Position numbers and translations under genes: made by a program. 64,000 nucleotides of DNA from Rhopalosiphum padi (taxonomy: Eukaryota; Arthropoda; Insecta; Hemiptera; Aphididae), in NCBI RefSeq assembly GCF_020882245.1, contig NC_083599.1, forward strand, positions 22,206,865 to 22,270,864, read 5' to 3'. Below are positions 52,450 through 64,000 of the stretch, piece by piece. Below the pieces are notes generated by a model. It was given only the letters and a program-made list of their open reading frames with translations, did no database searches and was not told the origin of the DNA. Numbering within the stretch: position 1 is the first letter of the stretch; the number at the start of each line of letters is the position of its first letter.

Positions 52450-54289
52450 ATACGCAGTGTTTGGTTAACCAAAATTTGTAAGTTTAGATAATGGTGCGGA
52501 GTACAGTAGTACACCGTACCTAGATAGTTATATTGTTATATATTGTACAAACAAGTTATTTCCCATATAATATTTACAATGGAAGAATATGGTAAATATA
52601 AATCATTTATTCGATATCTGTGGCTTAATTTTAAGCACTTATCGAACAAATACGGAGATAAAAATTCTGTATACATTGTTTACAATTGTATTATCTGCAA
52701 AAATATAATGATTGAAAGGTGAAGTATTTTCTATGGGCAGCCGACAACAGTAAATACCTTAACAAACCATAATAATGTTGAGTTGTTACTCATTTTTAAT
52801 TTTAGCTTCGAAATAATTTATATTATAATTTCATTAATTATTATAAATCGAGTTTGATTAAAATTAACTGTACCGTTAGAAATATGTGTTTTAAACCCAC
52901 AACTTTTTGAAGTACATACGTGTGCTTATCAACAATATACATGTTAATACTATTATAATAAATTTAAATAAATGTTATAGATAATGATTTATGGTAAAAT
53001 AGGAATTCTTTAAGATTTAATTTTAATTAATATGAGTTGTAACAAAATTATTTAAATAAAATGTAATAAAAATACAATTTTTAAATTGTATTTAGGTAGT
53101 TAATTAACTTATAGGTATAATTGATTTAAAAAAATCAAGACCTTATATATTATTTTTTTTATAAGATACCCATTTGACATATTTTGTAATGTTAAATTAT
53201 GATACAATTTATATCTAATACAATGTATATCTCACAAAAAAGCACATTTTGTCAGAAATACTTTTAAATTTGACTCAGTAAGCATGTTATTTTGGCTACA
53301 CAACAGGATATGAAAAAATATATATTTTTTTAATATTATAACTTCATTGACATCGTAATTTCGTATCTACCACATAAGCTCAATTTTTTCAAAGCAATTT
53401 ATTTAAGTATCTCTACTCACACATCATATTATATATAGTTCGACGTAATATTTTTTCACAACGTAAATTTGTTTAAAAATAATTAAATAATAAGTACAAC
53501 TAATATTACTATTTATTAATACGTTCACAGATCCAACGGATTTCATAAATCGTTTTTAAGTATAAATTGATTCCTAATCGCATATCATCCAATAATTCTA
53601 TATAATTTTCGAAGTTATCGAATCTGCTTCAAACAGTTATTTCACCACCGTTTTCACACATTTATCCTATCACGTCGACGATCTCCAAACTAATTTTCTA
53701 CAAAACATATACCGATCGATATTTTGATCAAACGTTATATTATAATTTATTATAAAACATAAACATATTATTATATAATATGAACTGAAAAGCCGAACAT
53801 TTAGGCGATAGGCACGCGTGGGCTCGAACCAAAAGAATATTTAAGTGAAATCGGTTAGATAAACGTGTATATATATATATATAGTATAAGTAGATTGGCA
53901 GATAGTTAAAATATTTTAAAAAACCTTAAAAGTTAAATGGAAAATAATATGACATTATTATTCTTTCTGATTACCGAACCGAGCTAGTGAAAAAATTACC
54001 TACTCGAAACAAATTATTATATACTCGCCAAGCGTATTTCATATTGTTATAATCATACATATTAATATTTAGCAAATGAATATTTAAAAAGGCAAAATGT
54101 TTTAGCTTATCGTTGCAATTAAAATGTATCACAAGTAAAAAAAAAAAAACAACGTCCATGACATTATTTCCTAAGAATTCGTTGATAATATTTATATTTA
54201 GAAGTGGCGCGTGAAAATTCTCATTACGGTCTTGCGGCGTATAATGTTATATTATGATAAGTATAACAACTACGCACGTAAATATAAAT
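52450..54289. other. AT-rich non-coding stretch
   Basis: No supported gene. A (TA)n run lies at 53868-53882. Confidence 0.55.
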
Positions 54290-54616
54290 AGGTACTTACC
54301 GTCTCACCGATGTTCGTATTTCCGTCGTCCGCGGCCTGCGGTCCGTACGGCTAAACCCGGTCGGGCTCGTGTCACGGGTAAGGCGAGTCACCCGAAAACG
54401 AACGCGACGAAAACGGACCGAAAATTTAATAACATAATAATATTACGAGCGATTGTGCGGAACCGCGAGGCGATAGTTCGGTAATATTGTCGAACACCGC
54501 GGCGATTCGTCGCCGGTCGACCGAAATCTTGTCGCAAAATATCGGCGATAAAAAAATAAAATAAAAAAACAGCGACTGCGGTCCGAGTATAAAACGATAT
54601 ACCTATTACATATTAA

Positions 54617-54631
54617 TAATAATAATAATAA
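54617..54631. repeat. (AAT)n microsatellite
   Basis: Short trinucleotide run TAATAATAATAATAA. Confidence 0.85.
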
Positions 54632-54960
54632 ATACGTTCTTTACGATAATTATTGCGTTATTCGTCTCGCGGCACCCTCTCCTCGATCTCGCGGGTCGTC
54701 GCCGAGTCGTAGGCGAACTGCGTCCAAATAACGATCGATATATTATTATTAATCAATAATATAATATTATAATGATAATAATATGTAATATAACTCGATA
54801 TCGAACGACGACGGCGTTGACGATCTGTGTGTGTATAATAAGACACAAAAATAATAATAATAATAAGAACAACAATAATCGTTACGACCCGATCACGGAC
54901 GGCGGCGGCGGCAGAGTGGGCACCCGCCGTGGACGTCTGATTAATACGATTATTACGAAA

Positions 54961-54994
54961 CGCGCGCGCGCGTGTGTGTGTGTGTGTGTGTGTG
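54961..54994. repeat. (CG)n(TG)n alternating purine-pyrimidine tract
   Basis: Six CG units followed by eleven TG units without interruption. Sequences of this type can adopt left-handed Z-DNA under negative supercoiling (established for d(CG)n and d(TG)n), so it may matter for the adjacent CpG-rich region. Confidence 0.92.
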
Positions 54995-55068
54995 ATTTTT
55001 TCTTTCTGTTAACGGCTACTCGTCGATACGTCGACGGATGCTATACGATATGACAAATGTATAATAAT

Positions 55069-55087
55069 AATATATATATATATATAT
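55069..55087. repeat. (TA)n microsatellite
   Basis: TA run in the CpG-rich region. Confidence 0.88.
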
Positions 55088-55257
55088 TATAATGTCTCAC
55101 TGCACGTTATTGTACGCGCGTATAGAATATGTGGTGCGCGCGTCTGTGCGAGAGGAAGGGGAAATGGAAAAGAGGAAGAAAAAATTGTGTACACGTAAGC
55201 GTCTATACGTATTACAATTGTGTTTACTGTGCTCGACGAGTAAAACTTCTCGTGGGT

Positions 55258-55309
55258 ATTTTTTTTTTTTTGTTTTTCTTCTCTTTCGTATTTTTTTTTT
55301 TTTTTTTTT
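55258..55309. repeat. Two poly(T) runs
   Basis: T runs at about 55258-55271 and 55292-55309 separated by a pyrimidine-rich spacer. The 74- and 89-codon frames over them are artefacts (runs of Phe). Confidence 0.85.
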
Positions 55310-55760
55310 ATCTCGTTATTTGTGTTCTGTCCCCCGCGCCACTGCGGTTATAACGTTATGACGTATATAATATTCAAACATTTTACTTCATATCTGTGTT
55401 GTTATTATTATAAATATTTTACTCGCGGTTTTTTCGTGCAGCCGTATCGAACGTATAATATATCTAATACGAGTACATATCGTTATACATAATATAGCCG
55501 TATTACCCGGGCGTCGGCCGCGGAGATAAATGTAACCGAAATTATCAACGGTAGTAACACAAGTAACTTCTCTTACGCGTTTGATTGCGACCAGAAATAA
55601 ACGGACGTGTAGTGGTTACGATTTTAGTTTTAACGATAGCGAGTATAAGCCACCCTAAAATAACGACTGCATTTAATCCATATCAATATATCATTTAAAC
55701 CTACCCCGTCAAAATCAGTCGATTTATACATATATACATTTTTTTTATCTTACAGCCCGT

Positions 55761-55935
55761 CCGAAATCCCAAATCATATATTATGAGTGCAGAATTTGGT
55801 GCCAATTGGTCTGCAAAAACTGTGGATTTGCATAATATGCGTCGTTTAGACATAATATATAACCCAAATGATAATATCTGTTATTATAATCAATCATTTC
55901 CGTTTTGGTTCAGTCGAAATATTCTCAATTGTTAT
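55761..55935 (+). CDS. Candidate exon with start codon after splice acceptor, unknown protein
   Basis: A pyrimidine-rich run ending ATCTTACAG at 55752-55760 is a good 3' splice site. The frame is open from it: PVRNPKSYI then an ATG at 55783, followed by MSAEFGANWSAKTVDLHNMR and then RLDIIYNPNDN, a mixed composition unlike the noise frames around it. A second acceptor (TTATTTTTTTTCAG) lies at 55936-55949, after which 44 bases are open up to a possible donor CTG|GTACCT at 55993. No strong donor was found for the first exon, so its 3' end is unknown. No protein family was recognised. It may be the 5' coding part of a host gene driven from the CpG-rich region upstream. Confidence 0.3.
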
Positions 55936-55993
55936 TTATTTTTTTTCAGAATCTGTCGAGTATTTTTTTTATATTATATGGCACTTTGACTGG

Positions 55994-57246
55994 TACCTAT
56001 ATAATATAATATAGCTGTCATAGACGGAACTACGATGTAGGGCAACTGGGCCTGGGCCGGGTTATTCACGCCCCGTGTTAATACACCTATACAGTAAAAA
56101 TATGTAATAATAATACATAATAAATATATGACATGACGTATTAATATATAATATATTTGATAAAAATGTAAAGAAGTTTGAAATAAATATCATGATTTAT
56201 TTCTCGGTAAAACAATAATCATTATTATTTAGCCGAAATTATTATTAGAATTCAGAAGTATCTGAAATGTTAAACATTATTGTATTTATTTTTAGAAAAA
56301 TAAATGTAACATAACAAAAAATAATATTATGGTGTTTTATTTATATTTTTTTATCGCCTTTGTTCAACTTAAATGGTCTTGAATCAAGACTCTCGATTAA
56401 AATAGTGTAGGCGCTGAGTATCATACAGTACTTATCTACTTCAATATTTTTACAAACAATGTATTTTATATTGATTTAGACAATTCATTTTCTGAACGTC
56501 TTTGTAAACGAGCACTTGTGATCTTAAAAGATAAAAATATAGAATGCTATGCAATTATAACAGCACGTAAGTTATATATTGAATCAAATAAGTTAAGATT
56601 TCAACTTTAAACAAAGAAAATTAATTGAATTGTTGGTAAGTATAAATATGTATAAAATTAATAAAAATATACAAAAGTGTATATAAATAGTATAAATACA
56701 CAAATGATTTTAAAGTAGGAACAATATCAAGAATTTTTTACCATTTATGTAAGTACGTGTCTGAATTGATCAAGAAAATTTTCGAAAGCCTGAAGAATGT
56801 GTTAGAATGTTAGCGCCACCCTAACATCCATAGATGTGAATAAGGATTGGCGGTTTCCGGTTCACCCAGAACCTTACATAATATAAAATATTTTGTTGAA
56901 CTCGATCTTTATTCTTATTTATAGTTATGATTATTTTATGAATGTAATTTTATTATACTTTTTTTTTATAGATTTTTATTTATTGTTGTATATACAATAT
57001 TAACATTATAGGTAGATCTAATAATCTATATAATCAATATGATTGCTTTACAATTGAATATTATAATGATAAAATTGAAGAGTGTGGAGATGATCACGAA
57101 TAGACTTGAGCAGATTTTTTTGGTAGGTTATGCAAAAATTGTAAGTAGGTATATTTAAAAAAAAGGTTCTTCTATAAAATATTCAAATATTTTGAGTTCC
57201 TTAAGAAAAAAAATGCTTTTAAAGAGCTGTTAATAGGCTCTTATGG
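55994..57246. other. AT-rich non-coding stretch
   Basis: No supported gene. GC-richer scraps near 56020-56080 and 56800-56880 show nothing identifiable. Confidence 0.5.
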
Positions 57247-57254
57247 TTTAAACC
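57247..57254. repeat. 8-bp target site duplication, left copy
   Basis: TTTAAACC, repeated exactly at 57366-57373. Confidence 0.8.
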
Positions 57255-57365
57255 CGCAGCAAACGAATTGCGTCCCAAGATCCCTTTTTCATACGAATTG
57301 CGTCCCGATAATATTTTTAAAATAATATAAAATTTTTATATCGGGGACGCAATTCGTATGCAGCT
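57255..57365. mobile_element. 111-bp palindromic MITE with 8-bp TSD
   Basis: The left end CGCAGCAAACGAATTGCGTC and the right end (complement reads AGCTGCATACGAATTGCGTC) are inverted repeats; both continue with CC. A second left-type copy, CATACGAATTGCGTCCCGAT, sits inside at 57290-57309 and pairs even better with the right arm, so the element holds a nested palindrome. Flanks are an exact 8-bp duplication (TTTAAACC), pointing to the hAT or P type of integration. It is non-coding and very short. Confidence 0.85.
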
Positions 57366-57373
57366 TTTAAACC
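57366..57373. repeat. 8-bp target site duplication, right copy
   Basis: TTTAAACC, identical to 57247-57254. Confidence 0.8.
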
Positions 57374-60319
57374 TGTATATACCCCTACATAACGCAAAAT
57401 CGTTACAATATTGCAGGTAACTCAATTAAATAACTATTGAGTAGTTGTGAGTTCAGATTTTTTGAAATGAACGAAGGTATCTATGTGCATTTTTAACTAT
57501 TTTCAGACCACATCTTAACAAAAAACAAAATATAGATTTTTTTACATTTACGGGCAGAGGTTATTATAGTTAACTATGTAGTTGCATTATTACTTTGTAG
57601 CAACAAATTTATTTATTTTGATAAATTAACGCCAAAGATGACTTCAGTACAGAATTATATACAATATACATTTATAATAACATAGGTAATACAATAATAT
57701 ATGACATCACACATTCAATAGTATTAAATAATAATAATAATATTAGTTAAAATACAATTAAAAAGTCTTAATATATAAGAATTTCGAAAAAAGATTAACT
57801 CATGAAATACGGTGGATATTTACAAATGAAAGAAATCAAGTCCGGAATCATTTCCCAATCTCAAATAGTAACATCTTGGCGTAAATCATGGTGGATGACT
57901 GTAAATATGCTTTCATTACTTATTAATCGATCATATATTTATTAATTGTTATGGTTTTATCAATCAACTTGGTAACTTCAAATAAATTAAAAATTACATA
58001 AAAAAAAAATATTGAAACAGGAATTTTTATTTTAACAAAAAAAAAAGGCAAAGAGGGAGAGATATGACACCTTCATCCTCCCTCGTGAACATACCTCTGT
58101 CGACAAGTAGAGGTACGCGTGAAGCTGTACTTCAGCATTCGACTGTTATATTGCTTATATAAGGAATGAAACTATCGGTAACACAGATTCGACCCATAGC
58201 AATAGTGTAGAATACGATCATTCATAAAATGATTAATCGTCATTTATATTTTATATTATATTGTAAATATTATAAAATACAATCAGACTGTTTATATTTT
58301 ATATCGATTTCGACATTTTATAACAAGATAGAAGTGTGTGATTTTATTCGTTCATGATACATATGCCAGCACCAGCTATCTATATTTTTTATTCCATCAT
58401 ATTTTATACTGTTCAAGTTTGAATTTTATTTGCCGCCTCAATTCAATAATTAATAATATACGTCGTATATTATATTATATTGTGTGTTTGCGTGTATATA
58501 GGTAAATCGAAATTTGAAGTTTGAAAAAAATACCATTAAACATTTGTCTGAAGTAAATCAATCAAACAATAATATATCATTCGTAAACTCGCGTGGTTAT
58601 AAATTATAATATAATACAATAAAACATATTGCAATAATTAACAGAAAACGATTAATTCATAATTTTAGAAATATTAATAATTCATAATCCAAACTATTTA
58701 TTTACAATAGTTACATTTAATAACTATAACATTCATAACATATATACGTATACCCCATTGATGGGCATATTATTATAATTATGTATATCTACAAAATATG
58801 TAATGATATTATATTGTAAATATGACATGCATTTTAGACTTAATACTCGAAGATATTTTAAATATATTTACCAACATAATACCTACTATATAGTATTATA
58901 AATTAGAATATATTATATAATATTATATTATACTATATAGTTGACGCAGTACAAAAACGACTTATCACAAAGTAAACCTGGTATTCGGTTTAACTTGACA
59001 ATATAGGTGTATTAGCAAACATATTTAATTAGTTACAAATGGCAACGAGAGAAATTCATTGAAATCACAAATGCGTGTTATCATTCGGTACATTATAATA
59101 TTTAATATATAGTTTCAAAGTACTATAAATATTTCAGTAAAATAAACGTGCTACGCGTCGTCGATCGAAATGCTGGTTTTTTTTCTTTTTACTTTAATAA
59201 TACGCTCGTATAATATTAGTGTTGACAGAATTCAGCAAATAGTGTATAATATTATCTCCGCGAACTTTATATTGTGTGCTCTATGATATTATTATTATTA
59301 CTACTATTATTGCATCGTAATAATACCGCCTATTCTACAATCCCTAGTCAAACGAATTGACCATCCACGTATAAGTAAAATCAAATTGCTGTGGATTAAC
59401 CCGTTATTAATATTATGTTTAGAAAGCTTTTGAAGTTTAGTTCGTTCCAGCGTAAACGAGTTTGATATAGATGCCTACGCAGACTTATTAATAGTTTAAT
59501 TGTCGGTGTTTTGTTGGCAACGTATTATATTAATGAATTTCGTTCGTCCAAAGCGAGCGACGAACGAAGTTGGATTTTTATCGTTCTCTGTTAAGTTGAC
59601 GAATCGTGCACTTAACAATATTATAATATTTATTTCTGTAAAATAAATTAAATTCACATGCGATTGAGCGCGTTAAAAGACGTTGCATTATATTCGTATA
59701 AGTGTATAACCTTTAATCTAAGTCTAAAATAAGACTTTTGAAAAAAATGTTATTTTTCAATGGAATATAATTATTTATAATGTACACATGTGCATGTGCT
59801 CGTTTTTGTTTATGGTATCAAAAATTAAATCGTAATGTTGCACCACTGTGTTACGCTCCCACACAAATATTGTTTTTTAAACACATAATAACCATCTCAA
59901 ATGGTAGGACTATAGGATGCTATTAAAGTGTTAATAGAATATATTTATTGATTTTTTTACAAATTGTAAATTACAATTATAAAATATGTTAACGTCATGT
60001 GCTCTGCTGTTCCTGATTTTAATGTTAAGACCAATATAATCATATTGTCAGAAATAAAATATACATACCTACGATTTAGTGGCATTGATTTAACTTTAAC
60101 TATTACAATACAATATAGTAAAAGATTGTAATATTACAATATTTAAAATTATATTGTGATATGATTACAACTGATTATTTACATATTTTAATTGTTTGTT
60201 GAAAATAGTTTAAATAGATGTAAATCAAATAAATTCAAGAGGAAAAACAGGAAACGATGTATTTTTCCTTATTTATTTGGATTCCCGATTTATCAATAAT
60301 GCACATGTTTATAATATAG
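57374..60319. other. AT-rich non-coding stretch
   Basis: No supported gene, and no delimited repeat was found. The sequence near 58070-58140 is GC-richer and contains a small inverted pair CCTCT/AGAGG around GTCGAC; nothing further. Confidence 0.55.
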
Positions 60320-60325
60320 GTAATA

Positions 60326-60792
60326 CCCGGCGCTTTCCATTACCGCACAAACATGACCCAATACCGCACACAAAAATAGTACGATACCGCACAGATTTAT
60401 AAAAAGGAAGCCTAATTCCGCATACAACAAATGGTACGATACCACATAAATTTATTAAATATAATAATTTTACATAGAATTAAATAGTTAAAAATAATTT
60501 TTAGTCATAATTTGTAGTAGTATTAGTAACAATAGTAACACAAATGTAATAATTTAAACATAAATGTTATTGTAGATACCTATATTGGTTTAAAATGTAA
60601 ACCAATTTGTACACTGTGAATACAATCTTTTACAGATAAAGTTTAATAATGTCGTTATAGATAATTGTCGATAAGTGACGATAATCGTCCAAAATATAAA
60701 TGTGCGGCAATGGGATATCCAGTACTTTAAAATCTGTGTGCGGTTTTGTCCCATGCATATTTTGCGCGTTTGTGCGTTAACGGGCGACGCCC
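60326..60792. mobile_element. TIR element with repeated CCGCAC motif, 467 bp
   Basis: The left end (CCCGGCGCTTTCCATTACCG, then CACAAAC) and the complement of the right end (GGGCGTCGCCCGTTAACGCA, then CAAAC) align as an imperfect TIR. TACCGCACA recurs at 60341, 60362 and 60385 with decayed copies at 60416 and 60438. Its complement TGTGCGG recurs at 60701 and 60739, with TGTGCG at 60771. A possible 6-bp duplication GTAATA flanks it (60320-60325, 60793-60798). The right terminus, ACGGGCGACGCCC, is nearly the same as that of the 43624-44194 element. No transposase frame is present. Confidence 0.78.
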
Positions 60793-60798
60793 GTAATA

Positions 60799-63700
60799 TC
60801 AAATGGCACGCGATGTTGGAATTATTGCACGGGAACGTGATTTTTGCCAGTACGGCACATAAATACCGTAAAATCGACGTGAAGAAATCTCAACATTTAA
60901 TATAATTTATTATACTTTTATCAACTGCCGTAATCGTATTATGTATGTCGGCCTTGATTAAACAGATATAACTATAATATTATTGTGTACCTATAGCGCC
61001 TGCAGCACTCTCTACAACAGTGGCAACACAAATTTTCCATTGTGCGCCAAACGTGATTTATTATTTTTCCTGATGGTTTATAGACATATTATAGTGCTAG
61101 CATAACACCCGAAATCACAGCTTTATAAACGTTGCATATCTTGAGAATAAAAAAACATAAATGTGCGTTACTGTCTCGATATTATAATATATCTAACCGC
61201 ATAAAACATGTTATAGGTATATAATATTATGGTAACATAATATTTTAATTGATTTAAATTGGCTCAAACCTAAAAAATAAAAATTACTTACTAATATTGC
61301 TATATGATTTTTTTTGTTAATGTCACTTTTATACAATCTATTTTTTATGAAACATACAAATAATGATTCATTTAACTAAGTGAATACTCGTTGTTTTCTT
61401 AAGTATAATAATATATAAGTATTATTATATTTATTAACGCTGTCCTTATTGTTTTTTCATTTTTGTGTTTATATTGTCACCTTATGAGCTATATGTTATG
61501 AGTTATCCTACGTTTTATATTGCATATAATATTCTGAATGTTCTCAAGGTAAAAAATAATTTAGTAATATGTACAAAATATTATATCAAATATTATGCAA
61601 TACCTAATAGTTTTTATAACATTAATACGCGCATTTCAGATTTACACTAGCTCGTACCTGGCAATTTTTCCGTTCGATTTATACCGATATGCGATTTGCA
61701 CACTACATCACGCGTGGATTGCCCAAAATATATTTTATTTACCATCTAAGTGTAAACACATTGTGCTTACATATAATAATGTACATTCAGTGATTTTTTC
61801 ATGTTTCCAGTATACGTGCCCCGAATCATACTCATCACAGTCGTAGTGTTAAAGGATAATTCATTGATAATCATAATAATATAATGCCATCTCGACGTTG
61901 GAAAAAAAAAATAATAATAACATTATTGCAATGTCAATAATCATAATATTAAATAATATAATGTTTCATATGATATACAGAGTGGATTAAGAGGGTTAAA
62001 AAAATAATAACAATAAGTCATTTTTAAAAATTCTACCAATATCGTTTTATTTTTAATTTATTGTATTTAATTAACTATTTTATTATTAATTAACCCTATA
62101 ATTATTATTAAATATTATCATGAAAAAAAAAATACTAAAAAAAATAAAACATAAACATAATTATTACTAAAATACAATGCATGTTCATATTTTTATAAGC
62201 ATTATAATGCAATTACATGCAGTAAATGGATTTATATCATTTATACTTAAATAAATAATATCACAAATTTTCATGCATTTTGCATATTTTTGCATATTTT
62301 GAGTACAAGTGTATATTTTCCAAAAACAACGCATGTTTTTCATATTACATATACATTTAAATGCTTTAATTTAGTTTTATAATTTTATATACAATTATTA
62401 TCTATAAATTTGGTCCACAACACAAAAATTGAAAATATTTTTAAAATATAATAGGTATTACGTATCTGTAGATCATTATAACTATTATTAGTTGGTAGGT
62501 AAGTAGGTAGGTACCTAATTCATTGCATATTGATTTTAATATCGAATATATTTATCTTATCTATTTCGTCTAACATTATCGACATATTGTCATTTGTCAA
62601 TACTACAAAACTGGGACTGACAACTATATAGTTCAAAGTGTATCTATTATACATTCGGCAATAGGCTATAGTCAACCTATTGTAAAAACGTGTTCATTTT
62701 ATATAACATTGTTTGTGTTAGTTACTTTACAACGCTTAAGTGTCCAACTTCAAAATTACCATCACTTAGAAAATGGATTGACATGTTATTGTTACTTATT
62801 GTTTTTCCAATAACGAATAAATTGTCTATTTTTTCATCACAATCATAAAATATATTGTATACAATATAATAGTGTAGTTTTTTTTTTCCATCTTTTGAAT
62901 TAATTTCAGATGTTATATTCAACCATAGTTGTTGTTAAAAGACTTACTCTGTTTATAACATCTCTTTATTAGACAAAAAAAAATTAAATAATTTAATAAA
63001 TAAATGCCTAGAATTGACAATCTAAAATGGTTTTTTTTTTTTACTAATTTTTAAAAATTACAATATTCTCCCAAACAAATTCCGCGAGAGTCTGACGTTT
63101 CGACGTTTCAAAATATAGAATATATATTATAAATTATTCTACATATTATTCAGTGTAACTTTTTTTCGCCATACCAAAATAAAGATGATAATATAAATAA
63201 AAACTTGCAAACGAGTGGTCGGAAAATTCCGGCTTTATTTATCCGTGTGCGATTTTGATCGCTATCTACTCCAGTCTCTGGAGTTACGAAATCAATTTAT
63301 TTTATCGATTTAGGGTCTTGAACTGATAGTATCTACATTTATCATATGGACAGTATGAAAAACGGACGAAATGGTATGCCATAAAGAAACGGTCAAAGTC
63401 GATTAATTCTTCATAAATAATATGTTATATCGAAGATTTGGTCTGGAAAGATGTGAAATGTTTAAATTGCTAAGAAATGAGTTTTCGTTAAATAAATAAT
63501 AACGGATCCAAAGTCTATGATAATAATTTGTCATGCGTATAACGTTGATTTAAGTCACATAACCTGTGAGAGTTATAGATGAGTGGATATAGACATTAGA
63601 CAGTATATATATTTTATAAAAGCTGTGGATATGTTTCGGAAAATAATAGTTTAAGAATTTGTTTTGCGTGTGTGTGTGTATTTTTGATGGAAAAAATGTG

Positions 63701-64000
63701 TGCAAGTAGGTATCGCTCTACTGTAGATTAGGTTTCAACTGTCGAGTGGGTCACTATTATGGGTATGATAAATTTGAATTCAATGATATATCATAATTGT
63801 ACACGAAAAACGACCTTGAGCGAAAACGGTCTGTCAGCCTATATTACCAAATACATTATTATAATATATCTATCTATATTTAAATATATTAAAGTATTTG
63901 TTTTACTTAATTTAGTATAACGTTAATTGATATATTTTTTTCCGAAAATATTGCATTTTGTTATACTATTAATATTTAATGATTATAGGAAATAGCATAT
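60799..64000. other. AT-rich non-coding stretch
   Basis: No supported gene. Frames at 61465-61846 and 62722-62922 are AT-driven. A GGTA-type simple repeat lies at about 62490-62513, and TG repeats at 63667-63680. Confidence 0.55.
62490..62513. repeat. (TAGG/GGTA)n-like simple repeat
   Basis: TTGGTAGGTAAGTAGGTAGG followed by TACC, an imperfect tetranucleotide repeat. Confidence 0.7.

Larger units (their letters stand above)
54290..55560. promoter_or_regulatory. CpG-rich region, candidate promoter / 5' exon
   Basis: The most CpG-dense part of the window (54300-54560, 54660-54720, 54890-54965, 55120-55150, 55500-55530), interleaved with (AAT)n, (TA)n, CG/TG and T-run microsatellites. In AT-rich insect genomes such islands often coincide with transcription start regions. 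Candidate splice acceptors follow at 55760 and 55949 on the plus strand. Several short frames overlap here in different phases, a sign of composition rather than coding. No TATA box plus initiator could be fixed. Confidence 0.4.

Noticed and set aside
55092..55361. Frames with long Phe runs
   Set aside because: Direct result of the two poly(T) tracts.
60590..60905. Frames on both strands of the 60-kb element
   Set aside because: They cross the right arm and terminus of the TIR element and extend outside; no transposase motifs.
1..64000. Bacterial-type features (operons, CRISPR arrays, Shine-Dalgarno sites), tRNA or rRNA genes
   Set aside because: None seen; composition, splice-like signals and transposon types are those of an insect nuclear genome.

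Overview
The window looks like nuclear DNA of an insect, most probably an aphid or a close relative. The evidence is compositional: very high A+T, constant ATAATATTAT-type strings, scattered (TA)n and (AAT)n tracts, and short GC-rich patches. The transposon content also fits: an R1-clade LINE fragment, ZMYM1-like hAT relics, a Ty3/Gypsy relic and many short inverted-repeat elements. The host assignment is inference from style; no host gene was recognised with confidence. Nothing bacterial, organellar or CRISPR-like is present, and no tRNA or rRNA gene was seen.

Layout. 1-6.5 kb is plain AT-rich DNA. A 238-bp hAT-type MITE with a perfect 8-bp target duplication sits at 6543-6780. A dispersed repeat beginning GATTCACCAA recurs at 8.2, 12.8, 40.8 and 43.1 kb, and as a diverged copy with both ends at 49.8 kb. 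A decayed hAT transposase gene (ZMYM1-like) lies at 15.08-16.2 kb. GC-rich patches with microsatellites occupy 22.6-27.1 kb and include a broken Ty3/Gypsy integrase C-terminus on the minus strand (24.09-24.55 kb). The clearest coding sequence is at 29356-30306 on the minus strand: the C-terminal third of an R1-clade LINE ORF2. It lies in a 5'-truncated insertion (29129-30314) with a 32-nt poly(A) tail and an 18-bp perfect target duplication. 30.3-39.6 kb is plain AT-rich DNA.

From 39.6 kb on, short DNA transposons are frequent: hAT-like elements at 39617-39950, 41006-41181 and 57255-57365; a 571-bp TIR element at 43624-44194; a fold-back element with arms of about 165 bp at 47766-48199; and a 467-bp element at 60326-60792. 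The elements at 43.6 and 60.3 kb share a terminal signature and repeated subterminal motifs. A CpG-rich stretch at 54.3-55.6 kb, with a 34-bp alternating CG/TG tract, is followed by a candidate splice acceptor and short open exon at 55761. This is the best place to look for the 5' end of a host gene.

No operon-like or cooperating gene set exists here. The biology is transposon deposition and decay in an intergenic or long-intron setting. The most interesting signals are the LINE landing in a telomere-repeat-like target, the family of MITEs with clear target duplications, and the pair of elements sharing a terminus.
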